Positions 1-5,608 of a stretch of DNA of 9,341 nucleotides are shown piece after piece. The first letter of the stretch is position 1, and each line of letters begins with the position of its first letter. The stretch comes from Oscillospiraceae bacterium (lineage in GTDB: Bacteria; Bacillota; Clostridia; Oscillospirales; Oscillospiraceae). The translations under genes and the position numbers were made by a program. The stretch lies in NCBI GenBank assembly GCA_028708585.1, contig JAQVYO010000059.1:1-9341 (forward strand). Direction: 5' to 3'. The notes under the pieces are model-generated. The model had not been told where the DNA came from and searched no databases. It worked only from the letters and a program-made list of their open reading frames with translations.

Positions 1-156
1 TGCTCATTATCGATAAAATTATGTCGCCCGTCCGCCGGCCTCCGCTGGACTATTTTCTCACCGGAGGCCGTATATGTCATTGGATTTACCGGCCCGCCCG
101 AGCTGGTAAACCGGCTGTGGAAACGGTTTTTTATTAATCGTCCGCTTCCGCTCTGA
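1..156 (+). CDS. Possible C-terminal fragment of an unknown protein, cut by the left edge
   Basis: A reading frame is open from the first base of the window to a TGA at 154-156, giving 51 codons with no start seen. It would converge on rarA and overlap its last codons by 23 bases. The predicted end is mixed in character: a hydrophobic strand-like stretch (AVYVIGF) followed by an amphipathic, basic helix (PELVNRLWKRFF), which reads like a folded-protein C-terminus. I do not recognise a family. The opposite strand is also open here, from an ATG at 78-80 leftwards, but that frame has no good ribosome site. Base composition does not decide between the two, so this may be non-coding sequence downstream of rarA. 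Confidence 0.25.
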   Translation, partial: CSLSIKLCRPSAGLRWTIFSPEAVYVIGFTGPPELVNRLWKRFFINRPLPL

Positions 157-1408
157 CCCGCTCCCAGTATGCCTTTGCGGCGGACTCCGCCTTATTTTCG
201 CCAAATCCGTAGTAACGGGCATTCTGGAGCGCGCCAGGCAGATACTGCTGTGTCACATAATGATTTTTATAGTTGTGCGGGTAAACATAGGTCTCTCCGC
301 GGCCCAGCTTTTTGGCGCCGGAATAGTGCGCGTCCTTCAAATGTTCCGGTATTTCTCCGCCTTTTCCGGCCCGCACATCGGAAAGCGCCTTGTCCATGGA
401 CAAAATAGTGGAATTGGACTTGGGCGCGGTGGCCAGCAAAATCACCGCCTGAGCCAGCGGAAGCCTTGCCTCCGGCAATCCCAACTGACGGGCCGCATCC
501 ACACAGGCCGTCACAATGGACATAGCCTGCGGATAGGCAAGGCCCACGTCTTCTGCTGCAATCACCAGAAGGCGGCGGCAGGGAGAAATCAAATCCCCGG
601 CTTCCAAAAGCCGCGCCAGATAATATAGTCCCGCATCCGGATCGGAACCCCGAATTGATTTCTGAAAGGCGGAGAGGATGTCATAATGCTGATCTCCGTT
701 CCGGTCATAGCGGGCTGCGGCACGCTGCATAATCAACGCCGCGTCTTTCAAAGTAAGCTGAATTTTACCTTCTCCGGGCGGAGCAGCCGAAAACAGAAGT
801 TCCACCGCGTTGACGGCCCTTCGCACATCACCGCCGCAGGCTTCGGCCAAAAGCTCTTCTACTCCGTCTTCCAGAACCGCAGCCCGGCCTCTTTTTTTCT
901 CCGCAAAGCGGACGGCCCGCAAAATGGCGGGCGCCATCTCCTCCGGAAGCACAGGCTTAAATTCAAATACCGTCGACCGGCTGAGCACCGCCCCATAGAC
1001 ATAGAAATAAGGGTTTTCAGTTGTGGCGGCAATGAGGGTAAGTTTCCCGTTTTCCATAAACTCCAGCAGAGATTGCTGCTGCTTTTTATTGAAATACTGA
1101 ATTTCATCCAGATATAAAAGGACGCCTCCGGGGGCCATCAACGTGTCCAAATCGGAAATAATATTCTTAATATCGGCAATCGAAGCGGTTGTAGCGTTGA
1201 GATGATGCAGCGTTCTCCGGGTCCTTTGCGCGATGATGCCCGCAACGGTGGTCTTGCCTGTTCCGGGCGGCCCGTAAAACACCATATTGGGTATCGCTCC
1301 ACTTGCAATCACCCTTCTCAGAAGCCCATTTTTTCCCAAAATATGCTTCTGGCCCACCACCTCTTCCAGAGAGGAAGGTCGGATTTCATCAGCCAGCGGT
1401 CGGTACAT
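134..1408 (-). CDS. rarA: Replication-associated recombination protein A (RarA/MgsA), AAA+ ATPase
   Basis: RarA (MgsA; eukaryotic relative WRNIP1) is a clamp-loader-like AAA+ ATPase that acts at stalled forks and single-strand/double-strand junctions with SSB and recombination proteins. The 424 residues match the usual length. Visible motifs are Walker A GPPGTGKT at residues 46-53, Walker B LLYLDEIQ at 97-104 with D101/E102, sensor 1 ATTENP near 129-134, and a sensor 2 region GGDVRRAVNA at 192-201. The family-hallmark segment HYDILSAFQKSIRGSDPDAG (241-260) and the C-terminal tetramerisation region with PLAQAVILLA and YVYPHNY follow. The ATG at 1408 has a GGGGAGG ribosome site 7 bases upstream. 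It lies 28 bases behind glyA on the same strand, with no terminator between them, so it is probably co-transcribed. Two tandem TAA codons (136-134, 133-131) end the frame. Confidence 0.96.
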   Translation of the reverse strand: MYRPLADEIRPSSLEEVVGQKHILGKNGLLRRVIASGAIPNMVFYGPPGTGKTTVAGIIAQRTRRTLHHLNATTASIADIKNIISDLDTLMAPGGVLLYLDEIQYFNKKQQQSLLEFMENGKLTLIAATTENPYFYVYGAVLSRSTVFEFKPVLPEEMAPAILRAVRFAEKKRGRAAVLEDGVEELLAEACGGDVRRAVNAVELLFSAAPPGEGKIQLTLKDAALIMQRAAARYDRNGDQHYDILSAFQKSIRGSDPDAGLYYLARLLEAGDLISPCRRLLVIAAEDVGLAYPQAMSIVTACVDAARQLGLPEARLPLAQAVILLATAPKSNSTILSMDKALSDVRAGKGGEIPEHLKDAHYSGAKKLGRGETYVYPHNYKNHYVTQQYLPGALQNARYYGFGENKAESAAKAYWERVRAEADD

Positions 1409-1436
1409 GATCTAGCCTCCCCATGCGGCGGACCGG

Positions 1437-2681
1437 CTATTGGTACAATGGATATTTTTCGCAAAGATCCGCCACTCGGTTTTTAATCTCCTGGCTCTTT
1501 GCCTTAAAATCAGCTGCCGCCAGGTAGATGAGCCGGGCAATTTCTTCCATTTCAGATTCCTTAAATCCCCGGGAAGTCACAGCCGGCGTGCCAATTCTTA
1601 CGCCGCTTGTGACAAAGGGCGTTCTGGGATCATTGGGAATGGCGTTTTTATTGACTGTAATATGCACTTCGTCCAGCCGCTTCTCCAATTCTTTTCCGGT
1701 GAGATCCATCTTCCGCAGGTCCAAAAGCATCAGATGATTTTCAGTTCCTCCGGAAACCAAGTCCATTCCCTCCCGCAAAAGCGCATCGGCCAGTGCACGG
1801 GCATTTTTGAGGATCTGCTCCTGATAGACTTTAAATTCCGGTTTTAAGGCTTCACCCAATGCCACTGCTTTTGCGGCGATAATATGCATCAAAGGCCCTC
1901 CCTGGGAGCCGGGAAAAATAGCCTTGTTGATTTTTTGCCCCAACTCCTTCTTGCAGAGAATCATGCCGCCCCTGGGACCGCGCAGCGGCTTATGTGTGGT
2001 AGTAGTCACCACATCGGCATAGGGAATGGGGCTCGGATGAAGCCCCGCAGCCACAAGACCGGCGATATGGGCCATATCAACGAAAAGATACGCTCCACAT
2101 TCTTTTGCAATGTCCGAAAACGTCTTAAAATCTATGATTCTGGGATAAGCGGAGGCGCCGGCAATAATCATCTTCGGCTTATGCTTCATTGCCAGATCCC
2201 GCAAAGCGTCATAGTCAATCCGTCCGGTTTTTTCATCCACTCCGTAGGGAACGATGTGATAGTTCAAGCCAGAAAAGTTTACGGGACTCCCATGTGTCAA
2301 ATGACCGCCGTGGGCAAGATTCATACCCAACACCGTATCGCCGGGGCTGCATAACGCGGCGTAAACCGCGTAATTGGCTTGAGCGCCGCTGTGGGGCTGA
2401 ACATTGACATGTTCGGCATGGAACAGTGCCTTTGCGCGTTCCATTGCGATATTTTCCACAATGTCCACACACTCACAGCCTCCGTAATATCGCTTTCCCG
2501 GATACCCTTCCGCATATTTATTGGTTAAAACGGTAGATGCCGCAGCCAAAACCGCTTCGCTGACAAAGTTTTCGGAAGCAATGAGTTCAATGTTTCCCCT
2601 CTGCCGGTCAAACTCCAGGGAAACCGCTTTGCCCACTTCAGGATCCCGGGCGGAAAGAAACTCCATAATTTCCTGTACCAT
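1437..2681 (-). CDS. glyA: Serine hydroxymethyltransferase (GlyA), PLP enzyme
   Basis: GlyA reversibly converts serine and tetrahydrofolate to glycine and 5,10-methylene-tetrahydrofolate in the cytoplasm, and is the main source of one-carbon units for purines, thymidylate and methionine. The 414 residues match the family length. Motifs are ELIASENF (32-39), NKYAEGYPGKRYYGG (54-68), HSGAQAN (97-103), VDMAHIAGL (201-209, with the PLP-contacting Asp202 and His205), and the Schiff-base lysine K231 in TTTTHKPLRGPRGG (226-239). The residue after the catalytic lysine is proline, where most members known to me have threonine. The ATG at 2681 is preceded by AAGGGG about 7 bases away. It is the first gene of a probable glyA-rarA operon and has a recognisable promoter about 80 bases upstream. 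Confidence 0.97.
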   Translation of the reverse strand: MVQEIMEFLSARDPEVGKAVSLEFDRQRGNIELIASENFVSEAVLAAASTVLTNKYAEGYPGKRYYGGCECVDIVENIAMERAKALFHAEHVNVQPHSGAQANYAVYAALCSPGDTVLGMNLAHGGHLTHGSPVNFSGLNYHIVPYGVDEKTGRIDYDALRDLAMKHKPKMIIAGASAYPRIIDFKTFSDIAKECGAYLFVDMAHIAGLVAAGLHPSPIPYADVVTTTTHKPLRGPRGGMILCKKELGQKINKAIFPGSQGGPLMHIIAAKAVALGEALKPEFKVYQEQILKNARALADALLREGMDLVSGGTENHLMLLDLRKMDLTGKELEKRLDEVHITVNKNAIPNDPRTPFVTSGVRIGTPAVTSRGFKESEMEEIARLIYLAAADFKAKSQEIKNRVADLCEKYPLYQ

Positions 2682-2766
2682 TTCACAACCCCTTATCTAA
2701 TATCGAGCATATCGTTTTCTTTCTTTTATATCTCTCTATGCGTCTGGACATAATGCACTACAGTTT

Positions 2767-2795
2767 ATTATACTGAAAACAGCGCAGTAAAACAA
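2767..2795 (-). promoter_or_regulatory. Predicted sigma-A-type promoter of glyA-rarA
   Basis: On the minus strand a perfect TATAAT (2772-2767) lies 17 bases downstream of TTGTTT (2795-2790), a -35 matching the consensus in its TTG half only. Transcription would start near 2760 and give a leader of about 80 bases before the glyA ATG. The -10 hexamer sits inside a 15-base imperfect palindrome (2761-2775, CAGT...ACTG), which could be an operator, though no regulator is identified. Confidence 0.55.
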
Positions 2796-2817
2796 CGATT
2801 CATTTTTGCAAAAGTCA

Positions 2818-2847
2818 ATGACAAATTTGGTGCTTTTATGGTATAAT
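2818..2847 (+). promoter_or_regulatory. Predicted extended -10 promoter of nth
   Basis: An extended -10, TGGTATAAT (2839-2847), contains a perfect TATAAT and is preceded after 18 bases by ATGACA (2818-2823), which matches the -35 consensus at 5 of 6 positions. It points at nth and would give a leader of about 40 bases. It is back to back with the glyA promoter, the two -35 elements being 22 bases apart. Confidence 0.7.
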
Positions 2848-2893
2848 TGCTACAAATACAGAAATCGAAGCGATAGCGCCGAGGCAGGATTTG

Positions 2894-3541
2894 ATGAAAA
2901 CAAAAAAGGAAATTCGATTTATTTTAAACGCTTTGAGCTCCGCTTATCCGGATGGCATCTGTTCTTTGCAATATACAAAAGATTATGAGCTGCTTTTCGC
3001 GACCCGTCTGGCCGCTCAGTGCACCGACGCCCGCGTCAATCAAGTGACGCCGGTTCTCTTCAGCCGATACCCAACCCTTCAAGCGCTGGCCGCAGCGGAT
3101 CCGGAGGAACTTTCCCAAATCATTCACCCTTGTGGATTTTTCCGTATCAAAGCAAGGGATATCCTTGCCGCTTCCGCCATGCTGCTTGATGCATTCGGAG
3201 GCCGTGTGCCAGACAATATGGAGGATCTGCTGCGCCTTCCAGGTGTCGGCAGGAAAACCGCCAATCTGATTTTGGGGGACATTTATCAAAAACCCGCTAT
3301 CGTGGCGGACACCCACTGCATTCGCCTTTCCGGACGGATTGGCCTGACAGACGGCAGCCGGGACCCTTATCAAGTTGAACTTCAGCTGAGCCAGCTGATC
3401 CCCCCCGCGGAACAGTCGGATTTCTGCCACCGGCTGGTTCTGCATGGACGCGAAATCTGCAAAGCGCGCAGTCCCCGCTGCGGAGCCTGTATTCTGGCTT
3501 CCGTCTGCGACGAAAACAAAACAGAATTCCGCAAAAAATAA
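2894..3541 (+). CDS. nth: Endonuclease III (Nth), Fe-S DNA glycosylase/AP lyase
   Basis: Nth removes oxidised pyrimidines from DNA and nicks the abasic site by beta-elimination, starting base-excision repair. From the ATG at 2894 the protein has 215 residues, close to the E. coli enzyme. The helix-hairpin-helix LPGVGRKTAN (115-124) carries the catalytic lysine K121, and VADTH (137-141) carries the catalytic aspartate D139. The C-terminal Fe-S cluster ligands are complete with the classical spacing C189-x6-C196-x2-C199-x5-C205. A TTG one codon upstream (2891) keeps the frame open, but the GAGG at 2881-2884 is better spaced for the ATG, so I chose that. It has its own promoter and a terminator just past the stop, so it appears monocistronic. 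A short Lys-rich tail follows the cluster. Confidence 0.96.
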   Translation: MKTKKEIRFILNALSSAYPDGICSLQYTKDYELLFATRLAAQCTDARVNQVTPVLFSRYPTLQALAAADPEELSQIIHPCGFFRIKARDILAASAMLLDAFGGRVPDNMEDLLRLPGVGRKTANLILGDIYQKPAIVADTHCIRLSGRIGLTDGSRDPYQVELQLSQLIPPAEQSDFCHRLVLHGREICKARSPRCGACILASVCDENKTEFRKK

Positions 3542-3544
3542 AAT

Positions 3545-3590
3545 GACCGCCCAGGCGCCGGTTGATACCGGATCCCAGGCGGTCTTTGTT
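3545..3590 (+). terminator. Rho-independent terminator of nth, probably bidirectional
   Basis: GACCGCC (3545-3551) pairs with GGCGGTC (3578-3584), and an inner CCGG/CCGG pair (3558-3561 with 3568-3571) extends the hairpin across a bulge. A TTTGTT tract follows. It begins 3 bases after the nth stop. An A-rich run on the left side supplies T-rich sequence for the opposite strand, so it may also stop transcripts arriving from the phosphoesterase gene. Confidence 0.75.
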
Positions 3591-3673
3591 CATATTCTTC
3601 CCTCTTCCCTCATATGCTGGGAATAGAACCAATGTGCAGATCAGGCATCACATCAATCATTTGCAGTCCGTTA

Positions 3674-3701
3674 GGGCCGGGGCTTCCCGGCCCGCTCTTT
3701 T
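3674..3701. terminator. Second strong hairpin between the convergent genes
   Basis: GGGCCGGG (3674-3681) and CCCGGCCC (3686-3693) form a perfect 8-base-pair stem with a GCTT loop, followed after GCTC by TTTT on the plus strand. It lies immediately past the stop codon of the minus-strand phosphoesterase (3709). The T tract is in the plus-strand orientation and is interrupted, so the hairpin is better viewed as a back-up stop or 3'-end protection for either transcript than as a textbook terminator. Confidence 0.5.
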
Positions 3702-3708
3702 CCACTGT

Positions 3709-4191
3709 CTACTTTATACCGTAAAGATAATTGCTCATAATGCGGCATGATATGGAATATTTTTTCAGCTCCAAAACCCCATAGGTCGATTGTCTGGTAT
3801 CTCCGATACTGCCTGGGTTTAAAATATGGAGTCCTTCTTCCATTTGATACAGCGGCCGGTGGGTATGCCCAAACAACAGGATTTCCGCTTGCGCCTTTGC
3901 AGCCGCGAGGCGGGCTTTTACAAGTCCCCTCTTTACTCCTTTGGTATGTCCGTGAAACATCAAAATCCTGTGGCCTTCTATCAAAAGCGTCTGTTCCGCA
4001 AGTCCGTCCTCCAGAAGGTCGCAGTTTCCCCTCACCTGTTTGACCAGCAAGTGAGGATACCAGATTTGAAGGGAAATCAAATCTGAAATTCCATCTCCCA
4101 AATGCAAAAGAAGCTCCGGCTTTTCCCTTTCCACCGCTTCAGCCAGACCGGAAGCGGTTCCATGGGAGTCAGAAGCAACTAGAATTTTCAA
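3709..4191 (-). CDS. YfcE/MJ0936-family metallophosphoesterase
   Basis: This is a small calcineurin-like phosphoesterase of the YfcE/MJ0936/YsnB type, cytosolic enzymes that hydrolyse phosphodiesters with Mn2+ or similar metals; the natural substrate is generally unknown. The 160 residues match the family. All metal-ligand motifs are visible: DSH (D8, H10), GD (D33), GNCD (55-58, N56), the HGHT histidines (H80, H82) and the terminal GHTHRP (G108, H109, H111), followed by the family signature NPGS (125-128). The start is a TTG at 4191-4189, supported by AAAGGTGA about 7 bases upstream and by the fact that it gives the canonical MKILVASDSH beginning. It converges on nth and is divergent, across 58 bases, from the small-protein run. 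Bacillus ysnB sits beside rph/rdgB genes, which are not seen here. Confidence 0.9.
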   Translation of the reverse strand: MKILVASDSHGTASGLAEAVEREKPELLLHLGDGISDLISLQIWYPHLLVKQVRGNCDLLEDGLAEQTLLIEGHRILMFHGHTKGVKRGLVKARLAAAKAQAEILLFGHTHRPLYQMEEGLHILNPGSIGDTRQSTYGVLELKKYSISCRIMSNYLYGIK

Positions 4192-4197
4192 CGTTTA

Positions 4198-4226
4198 TTC
4201 ACCTTTTTCCGCTCTTTGAATATACT
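4198..4226 (+). promoter_or_regulatory. Possible promoter for the small-protein run
   Basis: TTCACC (4198-4203, 4 of 6 consensus positions) and TATACT (4221-4226, 5 of 6) are separated by 17 bases in the 58-base gap between the divergent genes. The predicted start, about 4233, would leave a leader of under 20 bases that still includes the GGAGG at 4237-4241. The -35 overlaps the ribosome site of the opposite-strand phosphoesterase gene, so the two genes could not be expressed wholly independently. No better candidate was seen in the gap. Confidence 0.35.
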
Positions 4227-4249
4227 GAAAGAAAGAGGAGGTGCCTGCC

Positions 4250-4534
4250 ATGAAGAAACCATCCGGCGGCGCGGGAGACATTTTAAATTCTCCTCAGGCC
4301 GCACAAATACTCAAAAACAAATCGGCTCTATTAAACATTATGAATTCCCCGGAAGGAAAGAAGCTCCAGCAGCTGCTCACAAAACAATCGGGAGGAGACC
4401 AGTCCCTGCAAAATACGGCCCAGTCGGCCGCCCAGGGCGATGCTTCGGCAGCCGCAGAGCTTTTGAATTTTATCAAAAACAATCCAGAAAGCGCCGCGCT
4501 TTTAGAGCAAATTGCCAAACAGCTCTCAAAATAA
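4250..4534 (+). CDS. Small helical protein of unknown function, first of a three-gene run
   Basis: I do not recognise a characterised family. The 94-residue product has no signal peptide or membrane segment and is rich in Ala, Gln, Ser, Leu and Lys, with long predicted helices. It carries two copies of a short motif: DILNSPQAAQIL (10-21) and NIMNSPEGKKLQQLL (29-43). The first closely resembles the start of the next gene's product (QILSSPQAMEQIM). A second Ala-rich helical half (60-93, with ELLNFIKNNPESAALLEQI) repeats the same 'helix-NPE-helix' pattern. The ATG at 4250 is chosen over an in-frame GTG at 4241 because GGAGG (4237-4241) lies 8 bases before the ATG and overlaps the GTG. It is followed by a 114-base gap before the next gene. 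Its position suggests it works with the two genes downstream. Confidence 0.8.
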   Translation: MKKPSGGAGDILNSPQAAQILKNKSALLNIMNSPEGKKLQQLLTKQSGGDQSLQNTAQSAAQGDASAAAELLNFIKNNPESAALLEQIAKQLSK

Positions 4535-4648
4535 CGCCGGAATAGGCAAATAGCGGCTTCTCAAACGAAAAAATTGCGTATCCGCTTTTTGGCATCGGCA
4601 TAATGGGCCGTATGCGGGGGGCTTCAAAATGAAGAGGAGGAGGCGTAA

Positions 4649-5074
4649 ATGAGCGAATTTGAAGACAAGATAAATCAAATACTCTCCTCTCCACAGGCAA
4701 TGGAGCAAATTATGTCCGTTGCCCGCTCGTTGGGGATTGGCAATTCCCAGACAGCGTCCTCTCCAGCACCCAAACCCGCGGCTGAACCGGCCGAACCGGC
4801 ACAAAATGCGGCTTCGGGACTGCTTTCTCTGCTGGGCGGATCCGACAGCAATTCCGGCGCCGGCATTGACCCGAAAATGGCAAGTCTGATGCTTCGCCTT
4901 GTCTCCGCGTGGAATGAACCGGACGATAACAAGCTGGCCCTTTTGGAGGCCCTGCGGCCTTTTTTAAAAGAAGGGCGGGCGGAAAAAATTCAACGCGCAG
5001 TGCAAATTTCCAAAATTGCCCGGGTCGTTCGCATAGCCTTGGAACATTTCAAAGGGGGGGACGGGGATGTATAA
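4649..5074 (+). CDS. Unknown protein with SPQ-motif N-terminus, Ala-Pro linker and helical C-terminal domain
   Basis: No characterised family is recognised. The 141 residues fall into three parts: an N-terminal helix (1-29, EFEDKINQILSSPQAMEQIM...) resembling the SPQ motif of the preceding gene's product; an Ala/Pro/Glu/Ser/Gly-rich flexible linker (about 30-72); and a helical C-terminal domain (about 74-134) with DPKMASLMLRLVSAW, then DDNKLALLEALRPFLKEGR, then a basic helix AEKIQRAVQISKIARVVRIA. From memory, 'LL.AL+P+L...R...+..A....+...' domains of this type recur in uncharacterised clostridial proteins, but I cannot verify that here. No signal peptide or membrane span is visible, so it is probably cytoplasmic. 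The ribosome site is very strong (AGGAGGAGG, 4635-4643). Its stop overlaps the next ATG by 8 bases, indicating translational coupling. Confidence 0.85.
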   Translation: MSEFEDKINQILSSPQAMEQIMSVARSLGIGNSQTASSPAPKPAAEPAEPAQNAASGLLSLLGGSDSNSGAGIDPKMASLMLRLVSAWNEPDDNKLALLEALRPFLKEGRAEKIQRAVQISKIARVVRIALEHFKGGDGDV

Positions 5075-5480
5075 CCGCTATGTACCCAAAGGAAATACAT
5101 TTGAACGGGTCGTAGAGCAAGATGACGAAACACGTCCCCAAAGACCCAGTTTCAATGAGAAATCCGCCCAGAAAGAGCCGCCCTCCCAATCCGTTTCCAG
5201 CGACGCCCCCCAAAAAGCCGCCGAACCGCAAAAGGCGGCTGAGTCCGGGAGCGGTTCTCTCTTCGGCAACAGCTCCCTGCTAAGCGGGCTTAGTTCTTTG
5301 TTCGGAAAAAGCGGATTGCAAAGCGGCAACGCACTTTCCGGTATCTTAAAAAATTTAAAGCTGGACGCCTGGGATACCGGGGACATCCTGTTGGTGCTCA
5401 TCATCCTGTTTCTCCTTCTGGAAGGAGATAATCTGGAAATGGTAATCACACTGGGATTATTGCTCCTCATGGGTCTGTAA
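5067..5480 (+). CDS. Unknown protein with disordered N-terminus and very hydrophobic C-terminal end
   Basis: The 137-residue product is not recognised. Residues 1-60 are hydrophilic and probably disordered, with an imperfect QKAAEP/QKAAES tandem. Residues 61-100 are Gly/Ser/Leu-rich with repeated SLFG and SGL units (GSLFGNSSLLSGLSSLFGKSG). The C-terminus has two hydrophobic runs, ILLVLIILFLLL (107-118) and MVITLGLLLLMGL (125-137), split by the acidic EGDNLE; each is too short for an ordinary transmembrane helix, so they may form a re-entrant or amphiphilic hairpin or a self-assembling surface. The start ATG lies inside the preceding gene, 6 bases after an AAAGGGGGGG ribosome site. The stop codon is part of the terminator stem, so it is the last gene of the run. 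The tail suggests that it brings its partners to a membrane; that is inference. Confidence 0.85.
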   Translation: MYNRYVPKGNTFERVVEQDDETRPQRPSFNEKSAQKEPPSQSVSSDAPQKAAEPQKAAESGSGSLFGNSSLLSGLSSLFGKSGLQSGNALSGILKNLKLDAWDTGDILLVLIILFLLLEGDNLEMVITLGLLLLMGL

Positions 5481-5513
5481 AACCGGGTCGCACTTCGTTT
5501 CGGCCCGGTTTTT
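5479..5513 (+). terminator. Strong terminator ending the small-protein run, probably bidirectional
   Basis: AAAACCGGG (5479-5487) and CCCGGTTTT (5504-5512) form a 9-base-pair stem with a 16-base loop, ending in a T run to 5513. The left arm begins in the TAA stop codon of the last small gene (5478-5480). The A run on the left arm provides T residues on the minus strand, so it can also stop transcripts from the converging surface-protein gene that ends at 5609. Confidence 0.9.
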
Positions 5514-5608
5514 GGGCAAAGACGGGACAGGCCGCCGGAACCGGCTTTCTTTATATATTGCCGGATCCGCCCTGCGTGACGCGGCAACGGATACAGCCGG
5601 CGTCGTTT

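Noticed and set aside
36..70. CGGCCTCCG/CGGAGGCCG inverted repeat as the rarA terminator
   Set aside because: No T tract follows on the minus strand and the loop is 17 bases; kept only as a comment on the left-edge frame.
108..132. AAACCG...CGGTTTTTT downstream of rarA as a plus-strand terminator
   Set aside because: The stem is 6 weak base pairs, and it lies before the end of the possible plus-strand frame it would serve; it is on the wrong strand for rarA.
2682..2760. Riboswitch in the glyA leader
   Set aside because: The predicted leader is about 80 AT-rich bases without conserved helices; too short for the glycine, SAM or THF riboswitch structures I know.
4552..4590. AGCGG...CCGCT pair followed by TTTT between the first and second small genes, resembling an attenuator
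   Set aside because: Only 5 base pairs with a 25-base loop; too weak to call a terminator, and the downstream gene has no convincing promoter of its own.
4575..4605. GCGTA-18 bases-CATAATG, resembling a forespore sigma-G promoter before the second small gene
   Set aside because: Two mismatches to a short degenerate consensus are expected by chance, and there is no independent sign of sporulation control.
5535..5557. GCCGG-AA-CCGGC followed by TTTCTTT as an additional terminator
   Set aside because: The loop is only 2 to 4 bases and it follows an already strong terminator; it may be a minor back-up stop but is not well supported.
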